Positions 54,823 through 62,729 of a stretch of 64,000 bases of DNA are shown here, one piece after another (within the stretch, counting starts at the first letter, position 1; the number at the start of each line of letters is the position of its first letter). Source of the DNA: Algibacter pacificus (GTDB lineage: Bacteria; Bacteroidota; Bacteroidia; Flavobacteriales; Flavobacteriaceae); assembly GCF_008033385.1 (NCBI RefSeq), contig NZ_VOGY01000005.1:248001-312000 (forward strand). Reading direction: 5' to 3'. A program made the translations under genes and the position numbers. A model generated the notes under the pieces. It saw only the letters and a program-made list of their open reading frames with translations, was not told where the DNA came from and did not search any database.

Positions 54823-55821
54823 ATGTTAAAAAAAGACCCTGTTCAAATAATAGCATTTCAAACCTATGGTACTTGTAGCCGGGTATATTTACGTGGACGC
54901 GCCTTAGAGGATGAAAGTATTAATCTAGAGCATAAAAGTGTTTTAAAGTTACTTATTAATGCCTGGAAACGTTTTGAAACCGATGAGGTAAAACATGCCG
55001 AACTCCTTGTTAAGCTTGGGGATGATTATGTGTTTTATACAAAAACGGATGACCGAGGTTATTTTTTATTAGATGAAACCGTTGATGATATTAGTAAATA
55101 CCAAGATGAAGAAGGTTGGGTAACTTTTGAGTTTGCATTCAAAAATAAAATTATAAAACGTTCTATTCAGTCGGAAAATAAGTTTTTGGCTCCCATGCTT
55201 ATTCCTGCACAAAGTGCAAAGTTTGGAGTGATTAGCGATATTGATGATACCATTATACATACCGGAATTGTTTCTAAATTTAAATGGCGTGTTATTTTTA
55301 ATACCTTTTTACGAGCGGCTGGAAAGCGTTTACCGCTAGAAGGGGCTGCGGCATTTTATAAATTATTGCATAAGGGCAAAACGGGGCAGGAAGCAAATCC
55401 TATTTTTTACGTGAGTCATAGTCCGTGGAATTTATACCGTTACTTAGATTATTTTTTAAAACGGAATGAATTTCCAGAGGGTCCCATTATTTTGAGGAAA
55501 TTCCCGAGTCTTTTTGGACGAAGACCAAAGCATGACAAACCGGAAAAACAAAAAGAAATTATCAATTTATTAGAAGCTTATCCGGACTTGAAGTTTATTT
55601 TAATTGGGGATTGTGGGGAACACGATCCTGATATTTATATTGAAATTGCTGAGGTTTTTCCCAATAGAATTTTAGCGATTTATTTAAGAAGTGTAAAACA
55701 TAAAAAGAAAATGCTTCGCGTTTCTGGGTTGTTTCGTGATTATAAAACGACTCCGGTTTTATTAGTAGAAACGAGTGCGCATGCTATAAAACATGCTCGA
55801 GAATGTGGGTTTATTGCTTAG
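54823..55821 (+). CDS. App1-like phosphatidate phosphatase (DUF2183)
   Basis: A 332-residue protein. An N-terminal beta domain (to about 130) is followed by an HAD-like catalytic domain with the DxDDT nucleophile motif in VISDIDDTIIHTGI, the SHSPWNLY serine motif and GDCGEHDPDIY acidic motif. It matches App1-type phosphatidate phosphatases, which dephosphorylate phosphatidic acid; in bacteria the substrate is not well established. The ATG at 54823 lies after the hppA terminator, so it needs its own promoter. Confidence 0.88.
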   Translation: MLKKDPVQIIAFQTYGTCSRVYLRGRALEDESINLEHKSVLKLLINAWKRFETDEVKHAELLVKLGDDYVFYTKTDDRGYFLLDETVDDISKYQDEEGWVTFEFAFKNKIIKRSIQSENKFLAPMLIPAQSAKFGVISDIDDTIIHTGIVSKFKWRVIFNTFLRAAGKRLPLEGAAAFYKLLHKGKTGQEANPIFYVSHSPWNLYRYLDYFLKRNEFPEGPIILRKFPSLFGRRPKHDKPEKQKEIINLLEAYPDLKFILIGDCGEHDPDIYIEIAEVFPNRILAIYLRSVKHKKKMLRVSGLFRDYKTTPVLLVETSAHAIKHARECGFIA

Positions 55822-55883
55822 GTTGGCATTTTGTTTATTAGCGTTTGCAAGCTTGTTTTGTTTTACGGTTTACTCTATATTTG

Positions 55884-55993
55884 GCGGGTAGTTGCGCTAG
55901 GGATTGAGGCATTGTTGAAGCTCTTTTTGTGTGGTTGCGCCTATGCAACACAAAAAAGCGACTGCCGAAAGCCCGACCCTTGTGGTAGCGCCA
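55884..55993. repeat. Flavobacterial intergenic palindromic repeat element
   Basis: A 110-base GC-richer block starting GCGGGTAGTTGCGCTAGGG and ending GCCCGACCCTTGTGGTAGCGCC. The centre is a hairpin: TTTTTGTG...TTGC (55924-55938) pairs with GCAACACAAAAA (55945-55956). I recall the framing 'GCGCTAGGGATTGA ... AAAGCCCGACCC ... GTAGCGCC' as a block seen between genes in many Flavobacteriaceae. A 70-codon frame across it is not a credible gene. Function unknown. Confidence 0.6.
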
Positions 55994-56047
55994 AAAAAAT
56001 ATTAAATAACTGTACTCAATACGGTTATAGGGAAAACAAATGATAGC

Positions 56048-56082
56048 TTTGTAAGGATTCGAAAAATTTTTGACTAAATTTG
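56048..56082 (+). promoter_or_regulatory. Promoter TTTG-N23-TAAATTTG for trxA
   Basis: TTTG (56048-56051), 23 bases, TAAATTTG (56075-56082), 42 bases before the trxA ATG. Confidence 0.65.
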
Positions 56083-56124
56083 TGTTATTAAAACGAATTA
56101 GGAACAATAAAAAAATATAATATT

Positions 56125-56442
56125 ATGGCATTAGAGATAACAGATGCAACGTTCGAGGAAACGGTATTAAAAAGTGATAAGCCCGTATTGGTTGATTTTT
56201 GGGCAGCTTGGTGTGGACCATGTAGAATGGTTGGACCAGTAATTGAAGAAATAAGTAGCGAATACGAAGGTAAAGCCGTTGTTGGTAAGGTTGACGTTGA
56301 TGCCAATCAGGAATTTGCAGCAAAATATGGTGTACGTAACATTCCTACAGTTTTGGTGTTTCAAAACGGTGAGGTTGTTGGTCGTCAAGTAGGTGTAGCG
56401 CCAAAAGCGACTTATGCTGAAGCGATTGATGCGCTTTTATAA
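56125..56442 (+). CDS. trxA: Thioredoxin
   Basis: A 105-residue cytosolic thioredoxin with the redox site WAAWCGPCRMVGP and the cis-proline segment RNIPTVLVFQNGE. It donates electrons to reductases such as the methionine sulfoxide reductases encoded earlier in this window. Own promoter and terminator, so monocistronic. Confidence 0.97.
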   Translation: MALEITDATFEETVLKSDKPVLVDFWAAWCGPCRMVGPVIEEISSEYEGKAVVGKVDVDANQEFAAKYGVRNIPTVLVFQNGEVVGRQVGVAPKATYAEAIDALL

Positions 56443-56464
56443 TATATTGAAAAAAGAAAAATTG

Positions 56465-56497
56465 AAAAGGTTTGCCGTAATGGTGAACCTTTTTTTA
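56465..56497 (+). terminator. Intrinsic terminator of trxA
   Basis: AAAAGGTT (56465-56472) pairs with AACCTTTT (56486-56493), followed by a T run. Confidence 0.75.
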
Positions 56498-56525
56498 TTT
56501 TAGATGAAAATTAAATGATAATAAG

Positions 56526-57068
56526 ATGAGTGGACATAAAAAAATTCAAGACGCAATTGATAGTAATTTTATAGCACAACGTAAAGTGTTTTTATGGGGG
56601 CAAGTGGATGATGATTCGGCAAAGCACGTGGTGGATAGATTGATGTATTTGGATGCTTTAGGAACCGAGGATATTACCCTTTATATTAATAGTCCGGGTG
56701 GTTATGTAACGTCTGGTTTTGCTATTTACGATTGTATTAAGGCGTTAAAAAGCGAAGTGTCTACCGTTTGTACAGGTTTTGCGGCTTCTATGGGCTCGTT
56801 GATTTTATCGGCTGGACAAAAAGGAAAACGTTTTATTCAGCCTCATGCGCGAGTTATGATTCACCAACCAAGTGGAGGTGCACGCGGACAAGCCAGTGAT
56901 ATTGAAATTACAGCCAAAGAAATTATAATTACTAAGGAATTAAGTGCTCAAATTTTGGCTGATAATTGTGGACAAACCTTTGAGAAAGTGATGAAAGATT
57001 TTAATCGTGATCACTGGATGGGTGCCGATGAATCGGTAGCTTACGGTATTGTAGATGCTATTGCTTAA
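56526..57068 (+). CDS. clpP: ClpP-family serine protease, short form
   Basis: A 180-residue protease subunit with the complete triad: serine in GFAASMGSLIL, histidine in VMIHQPSGGARG and aspartate in KDFNRDHWMG. It is shorter than the usual 194-220 residues and lacks the N-terminal propeptide region; FLWGQVDDDSAKHVVDRLMYL replaces the common N-terminal LFLGE-type sequence. Flavobacteria often carry two ClpP proteins, and this looks like the second one, probably working with a Clp ATPase or in mixed rings. No clpX/clpA gene lies nearby. Confidence 0.9.
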   Translation: MSGHKKIQDAIDSNFIAQRKVFLWGQVDDDSAKHVVDRLMYLDALGTEDITLYINSPGGYVTSGFAIYDCIKALKSEVSTVCTGFAASMGSLILSAGQKGKRFIQPHARVMIHQPSGGARGQASDIEITAKEIIITKELSAQILADNCGQTFEKVMKDFNRDHWMGADESVAYGIVDAIA

Positions 57069-57122
57069 TAGAAAATAAATAGGCTTAGCTATATTATTAG
57101 CAATAGGACATGAAATTTTAAT

Positions 57123-58052
57123 ATGAATTTACAAAACGAACTTAATAAAGCGGAAGGTTTTAAAAACCTTGGATTACTTGCAAAGCAGGTGGTTGAAGGG
57201 TTTATTGCTGGTATGCATAAAAGTCCGTTTCATGGATTTTCGGCCGAATTTGCGGAACATAAAATATATAATCCAGGTGAAAGTACGCGGCATATAGATT
57301 GGAAATTATTTGCTAAAACTGAAAAATTGTACACCAAGAGGTATGATGATGAAACGAATTTGCGTTGCCATATTATATTGGATAACAGTAGTTCGATGCA
57401 TTATCCCGATTTGGATCATTTTTCGATTGATTCATTGAATAAAATTGGATTTTCGGTGTTGGCATCGGCTGCTTTAATGCAAATATTAAAGAAACAGCGT
57501 GATGCTGTGGGTTTAAGTATTTATAGTGATGCTTATGATTTTTATGCTTCGGAAAAGGGGAGTGAACGCCACCACCAAATGCTTTTGCATGAGTTGAGCC
57601 ATGCGGTGCTATCAAAACCTTTAAACAAGCAAACAGAAACCTATAAGTATTTGCATGAAATTGCCGAAAACATTCATAGACGCTCTTTGATTTTCTTGTT
57701 TACAGATATGTTTCAAACGTCGGAAGATGAGGTGAAGCTTTTTGAAGCGTTGCGTCATTTAAAATATAACAAACACGAAGTGGTTTTGTTTCATGTTTTT
57801 GATAAGAAAAAGGAATTGGATTTCGATTTTGATAATAAGCCCAAACGGTTTATAGATGTTGAAACGGGTGAGTATATTAATTTGTATGCAGATTCTATTA
57901 AGGCGAATTATAGTGAAACTGTAAATAATTACTTTTCGGAATTACGTTTAAAATGTGCCCAATACAAAATAAAATATGTTGAAGCCGATATAAATAAAAA
58001 TTTCAATAACATCCTGACAACCTATATGGTAGAGCGCCAGAAGTTTGTTTGA
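57123..58052 (+). CDS. DUF58 (vWA-like) protein
   Basis: A 309-residue cytosolic protein of the DUF58 family: HGFSAEFAEHKIYNPGESTRHIDWKLFAKTEKLY is the family signature, and the metal site of the vWA-like fold appears in IILDNSSSMHYP. Such proteins usually work with MoxR AAA ATPases as metal-insertion or complex-assembly chaperones. No MoxR gene is adjacent here, so this is a separated or second copy. It follows the short clpP by 54 bases on the same strand. Confidence 0.88.
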   Translation: MNLQNELNKAEGFKNLGLLAKQVVEGFIAGMHKSPFHGFSAEFAEHKIYNPGESTRHIDWKLFAKTEKLYTKRYDDETNLRCHIILDNSSSMHYPDLDHFSIDSLNKIGFSVLASAALMQILKKQRDAVGLSIYSDAYDFYASEKGSERHHQMLLHELSHAVLSKPLNKQTETYKYLHEIAENIHRRSLIFLFTDMFQTSEDEVKLFEALRHLKYNKHEVVLFHVFDKKKELDFDFDNKPKRFIDVETGEYINLYADSIKANYSETVNNYFSELRLKCAQYKIKYVEADINKNFNNILTTYMVERQKFV

Positions 58053-58083
58053 TGAAATTTTTTTCAAAAAAACACAAAAAAAG

Positions 58084-58114
58084 TTTGTGTAACTTGAAAA
58101 AGCATGTATCTTTG
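58084..58114 (+). promoter_or_regulatory. Canonical Bacteroidetes promoter TTTG-N19-TATCTTTG
   Basis: TTTG (58084-58087), exactly 19 bases, TATCTTTG (58107-58114), 18 bases before the first tRNA-Asp. This is the cleanest vegetative promoter in the window. Confidence 0.88.
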
Positions 58115-58132
58115 CACTCGCAATAATGCAAC

Positions 58133-58206
58133 GGTCTGGTAGTTCAGTTGGTTAGAATGTCGCCCTGTCACGGCGAAGGTCGCGGGTTCGAGTCCCGTCC
58201 AGACCG
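58133..58206 (+). tRNA. tRNA-Asp (GTC), copy 1
   Basis: Complete 74-base cloverleaf: acceptor GGTCTGG / CCAGACC with discriminator G, D arm, anticodon stem TCGCC / GGCGA around anticodon GTC (58167-58169), T arm GCGGG-TTCGAGT-CCCGT. CCA is not encoded. It is nearly identical to the second copy 305 bases downstream (one difference inside the tRNA, T at 58148 versus C at 58453). Confidence 0.97.
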
Positions 58207-58224
58207 CAAAAATTGCAAACAAAC

Positions 58225-58251
58225 AAGCTCTGAGAAATTAGGGCTTTTTTT
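58225..58251 (+). terminator. Intrinsic terminator of first tRNA-Asp
   Basis: AAGCTCT / AGGGCTT (58225-58231 with 58240-58246, one G-U) followed by T run. Confidence 0.75.
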
Positions 58252-58271
58252 GGCAATAAGAAGTTGTGTTG

Positions 58272-58314
58272 TTCCCGATGTATTCGGGAAGTAGTTTGCC
58301 AAAGTTTACTTTGG
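58272..58314. repeat. Two adjacent small palindromes between tRNA genes
   Basis: TTCCCGA-TGTAT-TCGGGAA (58272-58290) and CCAAAG-TTTA-CTTTGG (58299-58314), both perfect. The first has the form of a common flavobacterial intergenic palindrome. Confidence 0.5.
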
Positions 58315-58388
58315 TAATCCAATGAGAAGCTTTCCTTTTTTCTGTGAAGAAGATAGGGATGCTTTTTTATTTTAATTGTAAAGTAAAA

Positions 58389-58419
58389 TTGTTCAAATTA
58401 TAATAATAGTGTATATTCG
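58389..58419 (+). promoter_or_regulatory. Promoter TTG-N20-TATATTCG of second tRNA-Asp
   Basis: TTG (58389-58391), 20 bases, TATATTCG (58412-58419), 18 bases before the tRNA. It is a weaker variant of the first copy's promoter. Confidence 0.65.
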
Positions 58420-58437
58420 CACTCGCAATAGTGCAAC

Positions 58438-58511
58438 GGTCTGGTAGTTCAGCTGGTTAGAATGTCGCCCTGTCACGGCGAAGGTCGCGGGTTCGAGTCC
58501 CGTCCAGACCG
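58438..58511 (+). tRNA. tRNA-Asp (GTC), copy 2
   Basis: Complete 74-base cloverleaf with anticodon GTC (58472-58474); the same acceptor, anticodon and T arms as copy 1 and one D-loop difference (C at 58453). The flanks (about 24 bases upstream and 15 downstream) are also nearly the same, so it arose by local duplication. CCA not encoded. Confidence 0.97.
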
Positions 58512-58522
58512 CAAAATTGCAA

Positions 58523-58551
58523 AAGCTTCAAAGAAATTTGAGGCTTTTTTT
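58523..58551 (+). terminator. Intrinsic terminator of second tRNA-Asp
   Basis: AAGCTTCAAA-GAAA-TTTGAGGCTT (58523-58546, one G-U) followed by T run. Confidence 0.88.
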
Positions 58552-58597
58552 ATGCGTAAAAGTGAGATTTGTTGTCTAAAATATTAATTTTGTAATT

Positions 58598-59026
58598 ATG
58601 AAGATATATCGATTAGTTACGGTAACAGAAGCTGTTTTAGAAGCGATGCAAGCTTTAATTGCTCAGCTGACCTCCGATTGTTTGCTGCCAACCAAGGCAT
58701 CTTTGGAGGATATTGCTAATTCTGATAACACGTTGCTTTTTCTAGCAGAAGAAAATAATGAAATTATTGGCACAATGACTTTAGTGTTAAACAAAATACC
58801 AACAGGTGATAAAGTTTGGATTGAAGATGTTGTGGTTAATAAGACGGCTCGGAGAAAAGGTGTTGGAAAAGCATTGATTGAAGCCGCAATAACATACGCT
58901 ACTGAAAATAACATTAAAAAAATCAATTTAACTTCCAGTCCAGAGCGGGTAGCAGGAAATAAATTGTATCAAAAACTAGGTTTTGTAAAACGAGAAACTA
59001 ATGTGTATCGATTAACAATGGAATAA
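58598..59026 (+). CDS. GNAT family N-acetyltransferase
   Basis: A 142-residue acetyl-CoA-dependent acetyltransferase. The core strand IIGTMTLVLNKIPTG, the acetyl-CoA loop VVNKTARRKGVGKALIEAAI (motif R/QxxGxG/A) and the end NKLYQKLGFVKRETNVYRL are typical. Substrate unknown. Single gene between the tRNAs and a bidirectional terminator. Confidence 0.92.
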   Translation: MKIYRLVTVTEAVLEAMQALIAQLTSDCLLPTKASLEDIANSDNTLLFLAEENNEIIGTMTLVLNKIPTGDKVWIEDVVVNKTARRKGVGKALIEAAITYATENNIKKINLTSSPERVAGNKLYQKLGFVKRETNVYRLTME

Positions 59027-59060
59027 GTTTAATGTGATATTAAAATTGACTTGAGATATA

Positions 59061-59090
59061 ATAAAGCCCTAAAAAAAATTAGGGCTTTAT
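59061..59090. terminator. Bidirectional terminator
   Basis: Perfect 12-base stem ATAAAGCCCTAA / TTAGGGCTTTAT (59061-59072 with 59079-59090) between the acetyltransferase and the truncated gene on the other strand. Confidence 0.9.
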
Positions 59091-59121
59091 TTATTTTAGA
59101 AAAATGGATTAACATTTTCAA

Positions 59122-59409
59122 TTATTCTTTTAAACTTTTATAGAAAGTACGTCTCATTTTTTCGCTATTTATAAAATGGTCGCCATAGCCCAAGTCGTCA
59201 TAAGTTTTTGTTAAGGCTCCATTGGTAGCAACTTCATCTTCTGTTTTACCATTTTTAATTTCTTTTAGAACTGCTGTTTTTACGGTTTCTAGCATATTTA
59301 AAAAGTTTTCGTATTCTTTTTTGTTTGATAGGGTTTCATGTCCAGGAATAATTTTGGTGTCATCATCAATAAGCATTAATCCTGTTTTTACGGCGTTAAT
59401 ATAGGTGTC
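59122..59409 (-). pseudogene. Truncated metallo-beta-lactamase-fold hydrolase (C-terminal remnant)
   Basis: Minus-strand frame from 59409 encodes DTYINAVKTGLMLIDDDTKIIPGHE and then the usual C-terminal helices (KKEYENFLNMLETVKTAVL...GKTEDEV). IDDDTKIIPGH is the last metal-binding segment of MBL-fold hydrolases of the cyclase/B3-like kind. An in-frame TAA lies immediately upstream (59412-59410), and the metal-binding HxHxDH part is missing, so about two thirds of the gene is gone. The break lies next to the recombinase remnant on the other strand, which suggests loss by insertion or deletion there. A 84-residue frame from an inner ATG exists but is not a functional enzyme. Confidence 0.8.
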
Positions 59410-59469
59410 TTATATATTGATATTATTGAGTCGGCTAGTAACAATGTTGTAATTGGAGTAAATGTTAAT

Positions 59470-59855
59470 CCTTGGATATGTCTAAAAGGGTATAAACAGA
59501 CATAACCATTTCAGATTACTTTATTGCGTCAAGCATAATCCTTAGTTGATAAATATAAAGATCACATTAGAACCCAAAGTAGTGTAAATCTATTTTCAAA
59601 GCTTTCATGCCAAAAACTGAATAATTATTTAAAGGAACAGCAGGTCTATGCGGTATCAAAAGGAATTTTACCTTTCATATGGCTAGACTTACATTTGCAA
59701 CTACTGTTGCTTTAAGCAACGATCTTCTTAGTGAAACGGTTCTAAAATTGTTGAGTTATACTAAACTGACAGCAACTCAAGTTTATGCAAGAGCAGTTGA
59801 GAAAAAGGTGAGTCAGGATATGGAAAAACTAAAGTTGATACTCCGTGGAATTTAA
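59470..59855 (+). pseudogene. Decayed tyrosine recombinase (integrase), C-terminal half
   Basis: Translating across stops and one shift gives a coherent integrase tail: PWICLKGYKQT, stop, PFQITLLRQA, stop, SLVDKYKDHIRTQSSVNLF, SKLSCQKLNNYLKE, shift, AGLCGIKRNFTFHMARLTFA, TTVALSNDLLSETVLKLLSY, TKLTATQVYARAVEKKVSQD. The HxxR motif (HMAR, arginine at 59685-59687) and the catalytic tyrosine (59784-59786, in QVYARAVEKK) are kept. In-frame stops lie at 59503-59505 and 59536-59538; the frame shift is near 59638-59643. This matches Bacteroidetes phage/transposon-type integrases. The N-terminal half is absent. It marks an old mobile-element insertion. Confidence 0.88.
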
Positions 59856-60128
59856 AATATGTTTTTTTGTCAAATAATGATTTAAGATCATATTTCAAAG
59901 GTAAATGGTTCAAGTCTATGTTATCGCTATTTATGTAATCAGGTAGCTAGTACAAAACGTAGCTATCTTATTCTATGTATCATACTAAGAAAGGAGTCTT
60001 TGATTTTTACGATGTATTTTTTAACAGGCAAACAGGATAGTGCAGGATTGTTTTTGTAAGTAAAAACTACACCTTTAACAAGGTGCTTACTATAAAAGTA
60101 TCTCTAAAAAAACAAAGGATAGGAATTT

Positions 60129-62042
60129 ATGTTTAGTGATAAAATTAAATTAACTCTTTATTACTTAGGATCAAAACAGTTTTTAACAAGTGCCTTACTT
60201 GTACTTTTACTGGTTGCCATTCCTCAAATAAATTTAACAAGTTATCCTCAATCAACAATCACTAGTAAGTTTATAATATTTATATATTACTGTATAATTT
60301 TGTTTGGTATTAGCTCTTTTTGGATTTTAAAATCGAAAAAAACTAAGTCTTCGTTGTCTAATATAGATATTGCTTTATTAATTATTCTCGTTTACATAAT
60401 AATAAATAGATATTTCTTTCAAACGACTTACAGCTTTTCCATTCGATATATAGAATTACTAGGGCTTGGATTCCTCTATCTGATTTTTAGAACCCTAAAT
60501 ATTAGGGCGTTTTACTGGTTACTATTGGCTATTGTAATCTCTGGTATTATTCAGGCAGTTTATGGCAATCTTCAATTATTAGGGTATTATCCATCTAATC
60601 ATTCAGGGTTTAAATTAACAGGAAGTTATTTCAATCCTGGGCCTTATGCGGGGTTTCTAGCCTCTGTTTTTCCAATTGCTTTAGGTTTGTATCTATTTAG
60701 AGAAAAAGTGATTAACAGTCTAGTTTTGTTTAATGCAAGCACGAAAAGGGATTTAATTCTCAATACTATAACAAAACTTTCATTTGAGTATGTTCCCTTG
60801 CTCGGTATAATAAGTATTGTTCTAATCATTCCCGCTACACAATCTAGAGCCGCATGGTTAGCTGTTTTAATAATTAGTCTGCTTTTGTTTGAGCTGCGTT
60901 ATCAAATTTTAAAGACACTTTTTAAGCAACTAACTAATTTAAAAAAAGCTATTTTAATCGCTGGTTCTGTATTGATTATAGGGATAAGTCTATTTGGTAT
61001 TTATCATCTTAAAAAGGGCTCTTCAGACGGGCGTTTATTTATTTGGAAAACCGCTACCGAAATTATCAAGGATAACCCATTTTTTGGTGTAGGTTTTGAT
61101 CGCTTTAAGGCTTACTATATGAACTATCAAGCTCATTACTTTTCAGAGCATGGAGAAACTCCAGAAGCTTTGGTGGCGGACAATTCGTATTATGCCTTTA
61201 ATGAGTTTATTCAATTTATAACCGAACAGGGAGTCTTTGGTTTTATCATATTGATACTAATTTTATACTTCATTATAAGAACACCTGCAAGAAAAGAAAA
61301 CCAGGAGTTAAGTGTCATTTTAAAAATAAGCCTATTGTCTATTGGTGTTTTTGCCTTTTTTTCATATCCTATGGAAATCCTGCCTATTAAACTTATTATG
61401 GTTGTGTTATTGGCAGGTTTAGCTCTGTTAGACCAAAACAAAATAATGCGATTTCAAAATATTAAAATCGCTTTTCCTTTAAAATTTGTTTTAAAGACTT
61501 CAATGGTAGCATGTATTATTATAATAACTGTTTTTAGTTTTAACTATGTAAATAGATTAGATGCCAGTTTTAAAAATTGGCAGTTAGCTATAAGTAGTTA
61601 CCAATACGGCGATTATGAAAGTGCTATACAAGAATATGAAGAAGCTTACCCCAAATTAAAGAATAATGGTGAGTTTTTAATGAATTATGGTAAAGTACTT
61701 TCTGTTTATAAACAAGATAAAAAAGCTATAGAAATTTTAGAACAAGCCAAAACACATTTAAACACCACTATTATTGAAACTGCTTTAGGTGATGCTTATA
61801 AAAACATCGAACAATACAAAGAGTCCGAAATAGCTTATAAACATGCTGCTAATATGATACCCTCTAGGTTCTACCCATTTTATTTATTAGCCAAACTCTA
61901 TGAAGAAAGCAATCAAAAAGAAAAAGCTGTTACTATGGCGAAAACTATTTTAAATAAAGAAGTGAAAATACCCTCAACGGCTATAAAGGAAATAAAAACA
62001 GAAATGAAACATATAATCACAAAAAATGAATTGTTTAACTAA
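60129..62042 (+). CDS. Wzy_C / O-antigen-ligase-like membrane protein with C-terminal TPR region
   Basis: A 637-residue protein with about eleven membrane helices (residues 15-460). The Wzy_C core is visible: PATQSRAAWLAVLIISLLLFELR, then a large periplasmic loop with DGRLFIWKTATEIIKDNPFFGVGFDRFKAYY and YYAFNEFIQFITEQGVFGFII. The last 160 residues carry TPR-like repeats (YGDYESAIQEYEEAYPKL, NYGKVLSVYKQDKKAIEILEQA, ALGDAYKNIEQYKESEIAYKHA). Wzy_C proteins ligate O-antigen to lipid A or, in the PglL branch, glycans to proteins. Next comes a small exported NVEALA-like peptide gene (153 bases) and a beta-propeller lipoprotein; no polysaccharide genes are near. An acceptor peptide is therefore a reasonable guess, not shown. 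Confidence 0.82.
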   Translation: MFSDKIKLTLYYLGSKQFLTSALLVLLLVAIPQINLTSYPQSTITSKFIIFIYYCIILFGISSFWILKSKKTKSSLSNIDIALLIILVYIIINRYFFQTTYSFSIRYIELLGLGFLYLIFRTLNIRAFYWLLLAIVISGIIQAVYGNLQLLGYYPSNHSGFKLTGSYFNPGPYAGFLASVFPIALGLYLFREKVINSLVLFNASTKRDLILNTITKLSFEYVPLLGIISIVLIIPATQSRAAWLAVLIISLLLFELRYQILKTLFKQLTNLKKAILIAGSVLIIGISLFGIYHLKKGSSDGRLFIWKTATEIIKDNPFFGVGFDRFKAYYMNYQAHYFSEHGETPEALVADNSYYAFNEFIQFITEQGVFGFIILILILYFIIRTPARKENQELSVILKISLLSIGVFAFFSYPMEILPIKLIMVVLLAGLALLDQNKIMRFQNIKIAFPLKFVLKTSMVACIIIITVFSFNYVNRLDASFKNWQLAISSYQYGDYESAIQEYEEAYPKLKNNGEFLMNYGKVLSVYKQDKKAIEILEQAKTHLNTTIIETALGDAYKNIEQYKESEIAYKHAANMIPSRFYPFYLLAKLYEESNQKEKAVTMAKTILNKEVKIPSTAIKEIKTEMKHIITKNELFN

Positions 62043-62195
62043 AAACCAATGCCAATGATGTAAAGTGTATTTAATGATAAGGAAATCTTAAAAAAAGATT
62101 ATAAGAGACTAATATCTTAGTTGATTACATATTTTAAAAGTGGTATGCCTTTCCAAACTTAAATAGAAATAATAATAAATTTAAAATTAAATAAA

Positions 62196-62690
62196 ATGAA
62201 AAAAGTAATAATGAGTATTGGAGCTATTGTGTTTCTAATAGTTTTAACTGTAAATGTGTCTTTGGGTATTAATTTATCGGATGACCAAGACTTTAGTCTG
62301 AGTGATTTAATAACTAAAGCCTATGCACAAAATGAAAATGATTACTCCGCTTTTGAAGATCTTGGCTCTATAACAGTAGCTGATCTTATGAATTTGACAG
62401 ATGCAGAATTGGAACACTTAAATAATTCGCTTGATACATATGCCGAGATTCAATTTCAAGCCGCAAGACCTAGTGGTGAGTGGTTCTCAGTGGGTGTGCC
62501 AACAATTGTAAATGTTAATAATGAAGGCATGGAAGCAAGTGGATCAAATTCACAAAATGTAAGTGCTAATTTAGTGGGGAGTAAGTTAGCTAGTCTTTCT
62601 GCAGCTCAAGAAGCTAATTTTAGATATAATAGCGGAACGACTTCAACATACAAAACCTGGGATTGCATAGGGTATAGTGGAGATTGTTAA
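62196..62690 (+). CDS. NVEALA-like exported peptide/protein
   Basis: A 164-residue protein. It has a basic start and one hydrophobic helix (about 4-25, VIMSIGAIVFLIVLTVNVSL), then a segment FSLSDLITKAYAQNE (33-47) that resembles the SDLxxxNVEALA cleavage region of the NVEALA peptide family of Bacteroidetes (A-x-A at 42-44). The mature part is Ser/Asn/Gly rich with NVSANLVGS-type sequons, and ends WDCIGYSGDC with two cysteines (157, 164) suited to a disulfide. Longer than typical NVEALA peptides (60-100 residues). Own transcription end at the hairpin 62698-62729. Function unknown. Confidence 0.65.
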   Translation: MKKVIMSIGAIVFLIVLTVNVSLGINLSDDQDFSLSDLITKAYAQNENDYSAFEDLGSITVADLMNLTDAELEHLNNSLDTYAEIQFQAARPSGEWFSVGVPTIVNVNNEGMEASGSNSQNVSANLVGSKLASLSAAQEANFRYNSGTTSTYKTWDCIGYSGDC

Positions 62691-62697
62691 ATAAATT

Positions 62698-62729
62698 ATA
62701 GTCTCATGTCTTTTACGACATGAGACTAT
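62698..62729 (+). terminator. Hairpin after NVEALA-like gene
   Basis: Perfect 13-base stem ATAGTCTCATGTC / GACATGAGACTAT (62698-62710 with 62717-62729), 6-base loop, AT-rich flank without long T run. Confidence 0.7.

Noticed and set aside
55831-56043. A 70-codon plus-strand frame after the App1-like gene
   Set aside because: It runs through the palindromic repeat element, has an odd cysteine-rich composition and no family resemblance.
58053-58597. Attachment site for an integrated element at the tRNA-Asp genes
   Set aside because: The tRNA 3' ends are complete and repeat only as part of the tandem duplication; I see no partial tRNA 3' end near the integrase remnant.
59122-59376. An 84-residue minus-strand protein from an inner ATG
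   Set aside because: It is only the C-terminal part of an MBL-fold enzyme; homologous codons continue upstream to a stop at 59410-59412, so it is treated as a pseudogene.
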